Part shown: one piece after another, positions 15,921 to 24,183 of the stretch | Numbering within the stretch: the first letter of the stretch is position 1 | How the letters are laid out: each line of letters starts with the position of its first letter | Virus record (IMG/VR): IMGVR_UViG_3300025132_000291 | Location: 1 to 24,222 of that record | Length of the DNA: 24,222 bases | DNA from: a virus | Reading direction: 5' to 3' (one strand) | Program-made: the position numbers and the translations under genes | Notes under the pieces: model-generated | What the model was told of the DNA's origin: nothing | Seen by the model: the letters and a program-made list of their open reading frames with translations, nothing else | Databases searched by the model: none

Positions 15921-16480
15921 TATCCTTCTCCTAATTGCAATGTATCTATGTAACTCTTGAGTGAACCTGGAATTAATTTAGATTTAGGTTCGTGTATTCT
16001 AACTACTTGACCAATAAGAATACTCCATCCAAATGAGTGTAATACTAATTTATCACTCGCTTGAACTGTTACATTTCCTTTACCTATAATGTTAACATTA
16101 TTCTTTGCTTCTACTTTAAAGTTATGCATTGCTGTAAGAGCAATATCTCCTCCTGGTTTTTTTGGATCCTCTCCACCCAAAGCATCCATGTAAATATTTT
16201 TTGCTTTGACTGAAAATGTTCCATCAACATCAATATTGAGATCACCCTCAGATTTTATATTAATTGGACCTGCACCCCTTTGTATTAGATTAGAACCCTT
16301 CTTATTATCAGTTGCTTGGATTTCCCATCCACCATCTTTGAATAACCTAAGAGAAGCAGCAGATCCTGAATTAACAGCAATCTCTGCAATTCTCACAGTT
16401 GCAGGGTCATCTTCCTCACCTATCCTGAGGCTACCATTCTCAGGATGATTAATTATAAATGGTGGAAATTTAGTACCCAT
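15920..16480 (-). CDS. Beta-helical spike/needle protein, gp5 C-domain-like (186 aa)
   Basis: From about residue 72 to 160 the sequence alternates hydrophobic and polar residues in short periodic strands (INIKSEGDLNIDVDGTFSVK, DIALTAMHNFKVEAKNNVNI, GNVTVQASDKLVLHS). This is the pattern of the intertwined triple beta-helix of T4 gp5 C-domain and VgrG needles. The N-terminal region (KFPPFIINHPENGSLRIGEE) may dock to the OB-fold hub protein encoded just upstream. In T4 this needle is part of gp5 and is released by proteolytic maturation; here it is a separate gene overlapping the hub gene by one base. It is predicted to form the trimeric membrane-piercing spike. No metal-binding HxH tip motif is seen at its C-terminus. 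Confidence 0.72.
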   Translation of the reverse strand: MGTKFPPFIINHPENGSLRIGEEDDPATVRIAEIAVNSGSAASLRLFKDGGWEIQATDNKKGSNLIQRGAGPINIKSEGDLNIDVDGTFSVKAKNIYMDALGGEDPKKPGGDIALTAMHNFKVEAKNNVNIIGKGNVTVQASDKLVLHSFGWSILIGQVVRIHEPKSKLIPGSLKSYIDTLQLGEG

Positions 16481-18561
16481 TAGTACCCCTTAGGACAATC
16501 AACAACTGTTAGAATCTGTGCATTGGCAACAACAGGATCAGAGTATTCTTCAACAGGTTTGAATATTGTTATTGGTTTAATAAATGCACCAAAACCTGTC
16601 TTAGTAATAACTGTAAGTTCAGGTATATCACCTAAACCAATGTCAACAATACCAGATACACCAGTTATTCTACCATCTTCTATCTCTGGTTCTAACCTAC
16701 CGCCATTAGAAGTCTCAATATAATCTCCTTTAACATATCCAGAACCAGTATTTACTACGTCTGCACCATCAACAGCACCAATTACTGCATCACCTTCTTC
16801 ACTACCTCCACCAAGATAACCACCTCCACCTTCATCCATAACAATCTTAATTACTTTACCATCTTTAAGTATTGCTCTACCAGTTGCACCTTTACCATTA
16901 TCACAATCATCTATGATTGTTACATATGGTTCTTCATCATATCCAAGTCCAAGATCTTCCATATTAGCACCAACAACCTTACCAGTTTCACTAACTACTG
17001 CTTTAGCAATAGCACCAATACCTCCACCTCCAAAGATCTCAATCCTTGGTGGTCCGCATTCTTTAGAACTGGTATTACATCCACCTAATTCTGAAGATCC
17101 CAAATCAGATAATGAATTTCCCATTCTAGTAACAGTTCCAGCAAGTCCTTTTACAGTAGCAACAGTCTCACCAATTTTACCTAATTGTGGTAATGCAGCA
17201 CCAAGAACACCACTAACACTCAAATCCATCTTACCTAATGATGCTGTTATACCGATCATTCTCTTGATATTCAATCCTTTCTTAAGAGAAGGACCAGAGT
17301 TAGTAGTCCAATCAGCTGGGTTAGGATCACAAGCAGATGGTTCACAACTTATAAGTTTCAATAATGATTGTGCAGCACCAAATGCCTTACCCAACATAGA
17401 TGAAAAATTAGGCATCTGAATACCACCCAACATACTCAAAGCAGCCATTGGACCTCCAATAAGCTTTTGAATTGTATTTGTTATCTTACTAAAGAGACCT
17501 CCAAGGAATTGTTCAGCAGCACATAAAGGGAAGCTAATAATTTTACCTATCAACCCTTTCAAAAACCCCTTTATAACATTCATCAATCCACTAAGCATAT
17601 TTTCCATCAAACAGTAAAGACCTTCTTTCTGCTTCAAAGCTTCAATTTTCTTAGTAAGATAGTCTGGTTTAAGCATATCAATAGCATCACCCAACTTCTC
17701 ATCAATCTTAGCGAATAACTGGGATCTTGTTGTTCTTATAACACCAGTCAGACCACCTGTTATCTTCTCAGAAACCTTTTCAATAATATTATTCATATCG
17801 ACTATTCTATTCAAAACTGGATCAAGAAATCCACCTTTTATCTGTTTCAATCCTTGGATTTTACTTATAAAACCTTGCATTTCCTTGGTTACATCTCCCA
17901 TAGCAATAGCAGGTGTATTACATAAAGTTGCCTTACGAACTTCAACTGGTAAATTATGGAAATGTTTAGTTACAGTTTTAACTAATGCACCTGATGATGA
18001 TATTACCTCTTGGTTCTGATTACTAAGTCCACCGCCCTTGAAAGGTTGCCCTTCATTAGTTGGTCTTACATTAGCACCTAATTGAGTTGTTGAACTACCA
18101 GTAGTAAGTTTTGGATCAACAGATATGGGCGAGAATCCAGAAGTACCTTTACTTATTACAGAATTCCAATCCTTTATACCAGTAATATTCTCATGTTGGT
18201 ATAATCCACCAAATATTACAGGTTGCTGTCCATCAAGTCCATCAAGGAAGAACCCAAAAACAGTCTCACCACCTTGTATTTGACTACTGACACCATGGTA
18301 ATTGACACCAGTACCCATTGTAGGAGGTACTAAGAAATGAGCCCAAGGTAATTCTTCATCTTTTACTATATCAAGATGTGGGTGTTTACCTAGTATTCTT
18401 ACCTTGGCTCTATAACCAAACTTCCTAGATTGTTTATCTGCATCTTTCTCTTTACCTGATTTATCGTCACGCCAAGCTTTATCAAGGACTACCTGGCCAA
18501 TAAACCAGTAAAATCCGTCTTCACCAACGTGCTTCTTATCAATAGATACAGATTCTAACAT
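16480..18561 (-). CDS. 5: Baseplate hub protein, gp5-like OB-fold with long helical and GSGY extensions (693 aa)
   Basis: Residues 15-125 fit the T4 gp5 N-terminal OB-fold: an FIGQVV strand, KVRILGKHPHLD (53-64), ELPWAHFLVPPTMGTGVN (70-87), and GGETVFGFFLDGLDGQQPVIFGGLY (97-121). T4 gp5 continues into a lysozyme domain, but no such catalytic motif is visible here. Instead, about 200-480 is a long helical, partly amphipathic region (for example LMNVIKGFLKGLIGKIISF, 326-344), and about 505-655 holds repeated Gly-rich beta modules (LGLGYDEEPYVTI, NTGSGYVKGDYIE). The protein should sit under the gp27-like ring and carry the needle encoded immediately downstream. Gene order gp27, small ORF, gp5 and 1-nt overlaps on both sides support the call. 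Eight Cys residues occur from 320 onward. Confidence 0.82.
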   Translation of the reverse strand: MLESVSIDKKHVGEDGFYWFIGQVVLDKAWRDDKSGKEKDADKQSRKFGYRAKVRILGKHPHLDIVKDEELPWAHFLVPPTMGTGVNYHGVSSQIQGGETVFGFFLDGLDGQQPVIFGGLYQHENITGIKDWNSVISKGTSGFSPISVDPKLTTGSSTTQLGANVRPTNEGQPFKGGGLSNQNQEVISSSGALVKTVTKHFHNLPVEVRKATLCNTPAIAMGDVTKEMQGFISKIQGLKQIKGGFLDPVLNRIVDMNNIIEKVSEKITGGLTGVIRTTRSQLFAKIDEKLGDAIDMLKPDYLTKKIEALKQKEGLYCLMENMLSGLMNVIKGFLKGLIGKIISFPLCAAEQFLGGLFSKITNTIQKLIGGPMAALSMLGGIQMPNFSSMLGKAFGAAQSLLKLISCEPSACDPNPADWTTNSGPSLKKGLNIKRMIGITASLGKMDLSVSGVLGAALPQLGKIGETVATVKGLAGTVTRMGNSLSDLGSSELGGCNTSSKECGPPRIEIFGGGGIGAIAKAVVSETGKVVGANMEDLGLGYDEEPYVTIIDDCDNGKGATGRAILKDGKVIKIVMDEGGGGYLGGGSEEGDAVIGAVDGADVVNTGSGYVKGDYIETSNGGRLEPEIEDGRITGVSGIVDIGLGDIPELTVITKTGFGAFIKPITIFKPVEEYSDPVVANAQILTVVDCPKGY

Positions 18562-18830
18562 TAATCGTCGTAAACTCTACATTCTAATGAATCAGGATGG
18601 TTGTCACAATAGACTTCAAGATGCTTATCTTCATGTCTTGTGTGCCAATCATTGATCTTTGCACCACCAGGATTCTCTTCATTCTCTTCATGAGCATGAA
18701 AAGCATCATTGTGCATCTCTAAATCTGCTTCACTATATTCAATCATGCCATGGTTGACATGTTCCTTATGATCCTTTGGATCTATATAGACCTCATGGTT
18801 TAGATCGTGTTGTGGAACTTTAGTAGTCAT
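18561..18830 (-). CDS. His-rich acidic small protein in the hub operon (89 aa)
   Basis: Twelve of 89 residues are His (8, 12, 21, 24, 27, 40, 45, 47, 63, 66, 70, 78), with about 24 Asp/Glu and two Cys (75, 84). The C-terminal part HTRHEDKHLEVYC...HP...EC places H63, H66, H70, C75, H78 and C84 as a plausible metal-binding cluster. No Gly-rich PAAR repeat is present, so it is not an obvious homologue of the T4 gp5.4 tip protein, though its size is similar. It lies 2 nt after the gp27-like gene and overlaps the gp5-like gene by one base, so it is probably a hub component or assembly factor. The family is not identified. Confidence 0.7.
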   Translation of the reverse strand: MTTKVPQHDLNHEVYIDPKDHKEHVNHGMIEYSEADLEMHNDAFHAHEENEENPGGAKINDWHTRHEDKHLEVYCDNHPDSLECRVYDD

Positions 18831-18832
18831 GT

Positions 18833-20113
18833 TTATGCATTTGCAGAAAATGAATCTCTTATGAGAGATAAACCAGTAAAATCACCAGTAGGGTGACCAA
18901 ACTCATGTGATAGTTTAGCTATCATCCATTTACCTGAATAAGGACTGTTACCTGGTTTAGTGTCCTCAGTATTTAGTTTAGGTACTGTGATCTCTATCAT
19001 AGTACCAACTTTGAGGTTGAAATTCATCGGGACAGTTATATCTAGTACAGATGAAAATAAAGATTGGTATCTTGCAGCCGAATGTGCTTGTCTCCAAGCA
19101 ATTGTTTCGGAATCAGGTACAGGAGTATCTTTCTTTGAGATTGCACCTAAGTCTAACACATTTAATAAAATACGAGAATATTTTTCGGAAATATCATGAG
19201 GAACTGACTTATCTCCCTCAGCAGTATCCTTTATACTACTATAGTCATACTCAATAAAATGAGGAGTACGCTTCATAATATCAAAGTACCAGTTTGCAGA
19301 CTTATATTGACCTATCCTAAGTTTCTTTATAATATCATGACTACTTGAAAATGATGGTATAGATTTAATAGTATAATTATCTGGTTTTAGTGGATTATTG
19401 AATGATTGTAACTGATATTCAACATATTTTGGTTTTGAACCCATCACCTCATCTATTGATATAAAATTATAACCATCAGTTTCATTTTCAAAAAATACAA
19501 ATCCCATACTACCCCCTGAAGCACTACTCTTTGAGGTTTGCTTACTAACAGATTTTGCTGCTAACCTATTACACAATTCAATAGGTCTAATAAAGTTACC
19601 CATAAAATCATACTTATTTGATGAGTCATGCCAAGTTCCCATCCTCTTCTTATCAACTTTAAGCACTTTCTTCAATATTGATTTAGCACTATCACTAGGT
19701 TTTCCTTTATATTTCTCAGGACATCTTGTAGTATGATTACTCAAAGTAGACTCAGTAACACACTGAAGTGTATACATTTCTCTCTTAGCTTCTCTAGTAG
19801 CACCAACAATTTCAGATATTATCAATCTATTCTTTTTCTTAGCAACAAATTCAAATGGTTCTTTTCTACTAGGATGGGTGATTACTAATTCAATAGCATC
19901 TCCACTCCTAATAGGTAAAGAATCAAGAAATCCATATGTATCACTACAGATTATATCAACTCTGACAGTATTTCCAACAGATTCCCAATACTTTATAAAC
20001 AAAAACTGACCATGAAAAGCATTACCACCATTTCCACTATTTTTGGTAAAAAGGGTAAAAGTCTCTAACTTATAACCAGATAACCAATTTTTCTTATCGT
20101 TACCTACAGTCAT
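18833..20113 (-). CDS. 27: Baseplate hub protein, gp27-like (426 aa)
   Basis: The length is close to T4 gp27 (about 390 aa). The N-terminal beta-barrel part (about 35-125) contains VRVDIICSDTYGFLDSLPIRSGDAIELVI and EMYTLQCVTESTLSNH. Next comes the hub-family element FIRPIELCNRLAAKSVSK (174-191) and a MGFVFFENETDGYNFISIDEVMG strand pair (203-225), typical of gp27/gpD-type hub rings, where an extended-fold domain reads 'P-x-E-x2-xxLa...F-F-E-x-x-x-G-Y-x-F'. The C-terminal third (VPMNFNLKVGTMIEITVP, KWMIAKLSHEF) fits a second barrel. It should form the trimer that joins the tail tube to the gp5-like spike. It overlaps the upstream gene by one base. Confidence 0.82.
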   Translation of the reverse strand: MTVGNDKKNWLSGYKLETFTLFTKNSGNGGNAFHGQFLFIKYWESVGNTVRVDIICSDTYGFLDSLPIRSGDAIELVITHPSRKEPFEFVAKKKNRLIISEIVGATREAKREMYTLQCVTESTLSNHTTRCPEKYKGKPSDSAKSILKKVLKVDKKRMGTWHDSSNKYDFMGNFIRPIELCNRLAAKSVSKQTSKSSASGGSMGFVFFENETDGYNFISIDEVMGSKPKYVEYQLQSFNNPLKPDNYTIKSIPSFSSSHDIIKKLRIGQYKSANWYFDIMKRTPHFIEYDYSSIKDTAEGDKSVPHDISEKYSRILLNVLDLGAISKKDTPVPDSETIAWRQAHSAARYQSLFSSVLDITVPMNFNLKVGTMIEITVPKLNTEDTKPGNSPYSGKWMIAKLSHEFGHPTGDFTGLSLIRDSFSANA

Positions 20114-21744
20114 TAGTTTGTAAGGTATCCTCCCATTTCAACATATTTAGAGGCAGAATCAGGGGATGATATATTAAAAGATTCAATATCACCTGATGTT
20201 ACTGGAATAATTTGAAAATTATTATCACCCTTTTGTACAGTTACTATATTATTATCACTCCCCTTAGGTAAAAATGGGTTTTGATCTGTAAAAAGGTTGT
20301 CTAGGTTCATCAGATTGGTATTACTATAGAAAGCACTCATCGTACCCATTCCAACAGTGTCCGAGAAGTTATAATCGAATCCAATTATAGAAGAAGAAAT
20401 ACCAGTAAAACTAGGGTCAAACCCTAAACTTTCAGTTGACAAGGGTAGATACTTCAATTTATCCTCTGGTGAGAGTTGATCCTTATGTACCCATCCTTTA
20501 TCATCTGTCTTAACGTATCCCATGTTTCTCATCACCTCTGGATGACCATCCATAGTTCCATCACCGAATGCCTGTGGATTGACCAACTCATTTACTAATA
20601 AAGAACCACCAAGAGCCCAAGGATTACTTAGTGCCATTCTTGCTTGACCAAGAAATCTTATAGTATCTTTTACTGTTTTTACGCTCTGCCTATCATTAAA
20701 TTCTGAAATAAAATTCTTTATCCTTTGTATATTAGGAGTAACATTTGTAATTTTCCTTGAATTCAATAACCTTGTCTGTTGTGGTGGTTTTAAGAATCTC
20801 TTAAAAGGATTTGGAAATCTGAATTGTCTAAAATTCTTATATCTAATCTGAGGAGGTAAGTTCACCCTTTTCCATGTTCTTGATGGTAATGGAGGAACTG
20901 TGGTGGATATATTCTTTTCTAATGTATAACCATAATAATCTTTACCCTCAACAACTGGAGGACCACCAACATACCTATCAAATTTACCAAGAACAATAGC
21001 AAATTTATCAATTGACTTACTAAAAGGTGTTTTAATCTTTGATGAATCAATCTCAGCAATATCTTCTTTACGTTTTTTATCTGCACCAGTAAACCAATCA
21101 GATATCCTAGAAGCACCAGATGCCCCTATCCAACCACCAATAAAAGAACCTATAGTACCACCAATAGCAGCACCAGGAATAGCACCTGCCCCAAAAAAGA
21201 AAGTACCAAGTGCACCACCAATAAACATTCCAACTTTCATACCTATTGCAGCACCACCAATACCACCAGCAACTCCACTAACTGATCCACTAATTGCTTG
21301 TGTTTGTGTTTGTCCTTCTTGTATTCTTGCAGTATAATCTAATCCACCTGCTAAGGTATTAAGAATAACATTACCCTTAGTGAACTTAAGACCCCTACTA
21401 GCATTAGTTAGATTTCGAGTATTTCTACTTGCATTACTAGCATTTCTAGTAAAATTAACAATATTATTAGCACCCCTTACATTACTAGGTTTAACTCCTC
21501 TTATAGATCTGAGTATACTGGGTGCAAAAGGCAATCCAACAAACAAACCAGTGTTTATGATACCATTGATAATGGTATTACCAGGAGACTTACTACCACT
21601 GGAAGCAAGTGTTTTATTTAATTTTCTATATGTTTCCTCCTTTTTCTTGAGAAGTTTTCTCTTGAGCCTTAGAGATTTATTCTCAAGTCTTGTTACTAAA
21701 GAATTCCTGTTTGATATTATTTTTGATAGTTTTAGTACTCTCAT
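20113..21744 (-). CDS. Glycine-zipper tail protein, tape-measure-like candidate (543 aa)
   Basis: The N-terminus is a strongly basic helix (about 5-45, RLENKSLRLKRKLLKKKEE) suited to coiled coil. A hydrophobic segment lies at 57-80. An Asn/Arg/Ser-rich repeat (NFTRNASNASRNTRNLTNAS) covers 97-116. A 60-residue glycine zipper (151-211) follows, with GMKVGMFIGGALGTFFFGAG and IGGTIGSFIGGWIGAS. Pro/Arg-rich linkers and a C-terminal beta-looking part end at MGGYLTN. Glycine zippers of this kind occur in membrane-active or tape-measure proteins. No gp29 sequence match is visible, but this gene or its upstream neighbour occupies the position next to gp27 where T4 keeps its tape-measure gene region. 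It overlaps the upstream gene by four bases (ATGA). Confidence 0.65.
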   Translation of the reverse strand: MRVLKLSKIISNRNSLVTRLENKSLRLKRKLLKKKEETYRKLNKTLASSGSKSPGNTIINGIINTGLFVGLPFAPSILRSIRGVKPSNVRGANNIVNFTRNASNASRNTRNLTNASRGLKFTKGNVILNTLAGGLDYTARIQEGQTQTQAISGSVSGVAGGIGGAAIGMKVGMFIGGALGTFFFGAGAIPGAAIGGTIGSFIGGWIGASGASRISDWFTGADKKRKEDIAEIDSSKIKTPFSKSIDKFAIVLGKFDRYVGGPPVVEGKDYYGYTLEKNISTTVPPLPSRTWKRVNLPPQIRYKNFRQFRFPNPFKRFLKPPQQTRLLNSRKITNVTPNIQRIKNFISEFNDRQSVKTVKDTIRFLGQARMALSNPWALGGSLLVNELVNPQAFGDGTMDGHPEVMRNMGYVKTDDKGWVHKDQLSPEDKLKYLPLSTESLGFDPSFTGISSSIIGFDYNFSDTVGMGTMSAFYSNTNLMNLDNLFTDQNPFLPKGSDNNIVTVQKGDNNFQIIPVTSGDIESFNISSPDSASKYVEMGGYLTN

Positions 21745-23243
21745 TGTGTAAACATTGCTGGAGTATTATAAGCTAATAAATTAGCAAGTCTATCAATAGA
21801 AATTCCATCAGTACCACCAAACGTAGTGGAAACAGTATGATCCACAGTTGCTGATCCAGATTCACTACCTTGAACAACTTGTCTAGTATTATTACCTGGA
21901 ACAGTCAGATCCACATTATTGACCTTGATCTGACCAGACTTATCAGCATTAAAACTCTTTACTAACTCCAAATATCTTTTATAACTATCATCGCCCTGTA
22001 TACCATGCCATTCTTTACCTAACTTATCAAAATCCCTTCTACTAAGGATATCCATAGGATTTACACCACGTTTTTTATGTATTAACCAAATTGCTAATTC
22101 ATTCTGTAATTTTTCATCAAAAACAATTTTACTAGGATCAAATTCTCTATTTTGAGCCTTATACATCTTCGCTACATCATGTAACGGATTCATGAATTGA
22201 TAAGCACCAACAGCAGTAGAAGTAATCTGTTTCCCATCTACCTCGAAAGTTGCTTCTCCTGACTTTATCCTTCTAGTTTGTTCATCATATATCTCCTTTA
22301 ATGTAGATCCAGTTATATTAAATGAATCATCACCACCAAAGAATGTATCATAGTTACCATTACTCTCTTTCTCTAAGATAAGTGATAATAAAGCCTGTGC
22401 TTCTGGATCATTTTCAAAGTCATCTGTAACCTGCTTCTTCACTTCAATTTTATCATCATCATCTTGCCATGGCCAAGTGAACATTGGTTTTTTAGGTTTT
22501 GCATAACCTGATGATGCCTCTTGTCTACCCTTCAAACCTTTATCAAGAATACGAGAAAATTTATCTACCTGAACATCAAACTGCTCAACGTCACCCTTAT
22601 TCATAACTATATTCTCATTAGGTGATGCATTTGCTGGATCACCACCAATCATACTCATGATAGTTGGTATAGCAAGTATAGCGGCTGCTGTAGCAATTAG
22701 TTTTGGATTTCTTAACCATTTCAAATTCTTTGCATTACCTGCCACATTTCCTGTTGGTACTCCTCTTTGTGGAATCAGCTTTCTTGCCATCATCCAATTT
22801 ACAACACCAGTTGTCACAAGTGGAAGCAACGTATCTGCGTTATTGACTAATCCTATACCTGCTCCTACACCAATATCAGATAATCCACCTGATATATCCC
22901 CTTCACCCAGTAATCTAATTCCATTAGCAACTGCAAGACCTGCAACAATATTACCAAGATTTACTAATCTATCTGCTAATATTCCAGTATTCTTTGAATC
23001 TTTCTTTATTAATTTCTCTTCTTCTCTAAAATATTTCTCTCTTGCTCTAATATCTCTTCTAACTTCGGTTCTCAAACCCTTCATCTCATTATTCATCCTC
23101 TCCATGTCAAGCATTATCTCGCCTAACTTTCTAGTCAACTTACCCCTACCTTCCTCGTCTGGTTGCAACTTAGCAGCAGCATTCCTCATCCTCTCCTCAA
23201 GAGGAGTCAATAATGGAGTTTTTGCTGTTACATTAGTAGCCAT
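21741..23243 (-). CDS. Tail-associated lysozyme/transglycosylase-like protein with coiled coil (500 aa)
   Basis: Residues 14-82 are highly charged and predicted coiled coil. Residues 88-155 and 180-201 (LIATAAAILAIPTIMSMIGG) are hydrophobic. A lysozyme-like domain covers about 278-428. It contains ILEKESNGNYDTFFGG, with E293 (or E291) as candidate catalytic Glu. It also has STAVGAYQFMNPLHDVAKMY (342-361) and DEKLQNELAIWLI (376-388). This order resembles the phage lambda R transglycosylase (SEGTDNG, YDVIVGG, GAGRYQLL). The C-terminal 70 residues are Thr/Ser/Gly-rich. It is predicted to cut peptidoglycan during DNA entry, supplying the activity that T4 keeps within gp5. Coiled coil plus membrane segments plus a lytic domain is also a common tape-measure architecture. 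It overlaps the 61-residue gene by 11 nt. Confidence 0.75.
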   Translation of the reverse strand: MATNVTAKTPLLTPLEERMRNAAAKLQPDEEGRGKLTRKLGEIMLDMERMNNEMKGLRTEVRRDIRAREKYFREEEKLIKKDSKNTGILADRLVNLGNIVAGLAVANGIRLLGEGDISGGLSDIGVGAGIGLVNNADTLLPLVTTGVVNWMMARKLIPQRGVPTGNVAGNAKNLKWLRNPKLIATAAAILAIPTIMSMIGGDPANASPNENIVMNKGDVEQFDVQVDKFSRILDKGLKGRQEASSGYAKPKKPMFTWPWQDDDDKIEVKKQVTDDFENDPEAQALLSLILEKESNGNYDTFFGGDDSFNITGSTLKEIYDEQTRRIKSGEATFEVDGKQITSTAVGAYQFMNPLHDVAKMYKAQNREFDPSKIVFDEKLQNELAIWLIHKKRGVNPMDILSRRDFDKLGKEWHGIQGDDSYKRYLELVKSFNADKSGQIKVNNVDLTVPGNNTRQVVQGSESGSATVDHTVSTTFGGTDGISIDRLANLLAYNTPAMFTQ

Positions 23244-23418
23244 GTTGGGCTTGTTGTGCTTCTAACTTTTGCTTTTCTAAAACACTGGTAAGGTACTTTA
23301 TATAAACTTCACGTTCCCAAGGAATCAGAGATTCTATATCAGTCAATGACCATTGATGATGATGCATGAGTGCAAAATTAACCTCAAGATACGTATCAAT
23401 AGACGTATGATATAGCAT
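23233..23418 (-). CDS. Small baseplate/tail assembly protein in the gp51 position (61 aa)
   Basis: The product contains MHHHQWSLTDIESLIPWERE followed by a Leu/Lys/Glu/Gln-rich helix. The W-x-L-x-DI-x-x-LIPWEREVY core recalls short tail-assembly or chaperone-type proteins of myoviruses. In T4, gene 51 (hub assembly catalyst) follows gene 26, so position suggests a gp51-type helper, but sequence alone does not prove it. ATG overlaps the gp26-like stop by one base, and its TAA lies 11 nt inside the next gene. It is more likely an assembly factor than a structural part. Confidence 0.6.
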   Translation of the reverse strand: MLYHTSIDTYLEVNFALMHHHQWSLTDIESLIPWEREVYIKYLTSVLEKQKLEAQQAQHGY

Positions 23419-24143
23419 TATCCGAAAAAATTGGATAGTCCCTCAATTACAACATCTGTTTCAACACCTGTATTAGGATTTTTCACTTTTGATTCATACT
23501 TCAATCTAGGCATGGTAGAGAAGAATGTTTCAATTTTCTGAAACTGAGCACTACTAAGATTTTCAATAAATTTGATCAACTCAGATGTAGTACAATCAGA
23601 TGCTGTCCATGCTTCCTCATCTGTGTAAATGGTATCAATGCAATTTGCTACTGCTTTGAATGCTTCATCCACTTTCTTAGTATCCTTCTCTTTTGCAACT
23701 GCAAAATTTTGTTCTAAGAACTCATTCATAGAAGGATATCTCATTTTGATTTTGATGTTACCACCAAGATCTATAGTATCATTATGATCTTCAGAACTAT
23801 CTAATCCAATATCAGATAAAGATATTGTTAGTGGAACTTGAGTTTCTCCATCATCTGTACAGGTTACCTGTAAATCTACTGTCTCTCCTACAGATTTTCC
23901 TCTAATATTCAAAAACAAATACTCAAGATCAAATGTAGGTAGATTATCCAATTTTATTCTTGTTATAAGGCAAGACTTCATAACTTCCTTGACAGTAGCC
24001 ATGATATCTTTAGTATTACCACTTTCAAGTGCTATTAAAAGTGCTTTCTCTTCCTTAACGAGAAATGGACGGTATTTTACTGGTTTACCTGTTGATAGTA
24101 AATTCAGTTCAAATGTCGGTGCAACGACCTTTGGTAAAGGCAT
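23418..24143 (-). CDS. 26: Baseplate hub protein, gp26-like (241 aa)
   Basis: The N-terminus MPLPKVVAPTFELNLLSTGK, the KYRPFLVKEEKALLIALESG stretch (19-38) and FDLEYLFLNIRGKSVGE (76-92) fit the T4 base plate protein family that contains gp26 (T4 gp26 is 208 aa). In T4, gp26 is needed to build the central hub. The protein has no signal peptide or membrane segment. A C-terminal helix-rich half (FIENLSSAQFQKIETFFSTM) ends at SNFFG. It is the first complete gene of a chain of overlapping hub genes and has a TAAATA-type late octamer about 21 nt upstream. No strong Shine-Dalgarno is seen before ATG 24143. Confidence 0.82.
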   Translation of the reverse strand: MPLPKVVAPTFELNLLSTGKPVKYRPFLVKEEKALLIALESGNTKDIMATVKEVMKSCLITRIKLDNLPTFDLEYLFLNIRGKSVGETVDLQVTCTDDGETQVPLTISLSDIGLDSSEDHNDTIDLGGNIKIKMRYPSMNEFLEQNFAVAKEKDTKKVDEAFKAVANCIDTIYTDEEAWTASDCTTSELIKFIENLSSAQFQKIETFFSTMPRLKYESKVKNPNTGVETDVVIEGLSNFFG

Positions 24144-24164
24144 AGTAAAGGGTTTCAGTAGCTT

Positions 24165-24172
24165 TATTTAGT
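24165..24172 (-). promoter_or_regulatory. Late-promoter-like octamer ahead of the hub operon
   Basis: The minus strand reads ACTAAATA, with the TAAATA core and 6 of 8 matches to TATAAATA, in the 40-nt gap before the gp26-like gene. The predicted leader is only about 15 nt. This is the only promoter candidate seen for the overlapping hub genes. Confidence 0.42.
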
Positions 24173-24183
24173 AGGCTTTTAAA

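Noticed and set aside
16913-17419. 168-codon plus-strand open frame opposite the gp5-like gene
   Set aside because: Pro/Ser/Leu-rich shadow of Gly-rich coding sequence; no motif, and no ribosome site noted. All neighbours are on the minus strand.
21380-21751. 123-codon plus-strand frame with Leu-rich, membrane-like composition
   Set aside because: Antisense of the Asn/Arg/Lys-rich N-terminus of the 543-residue protein, which makes Leu/Phe/Val codons on the other strand. No operon context.
22657-23265. 202-codon plus-strand open frame rich in Ile, Leu, Phe and Ser
   Set aside because: It is antisense to the coiled-coil and hydrophobic part of the 500-residue protein. Hydrophobic composition follows from the opposite strand, and it spans a true gene junction.
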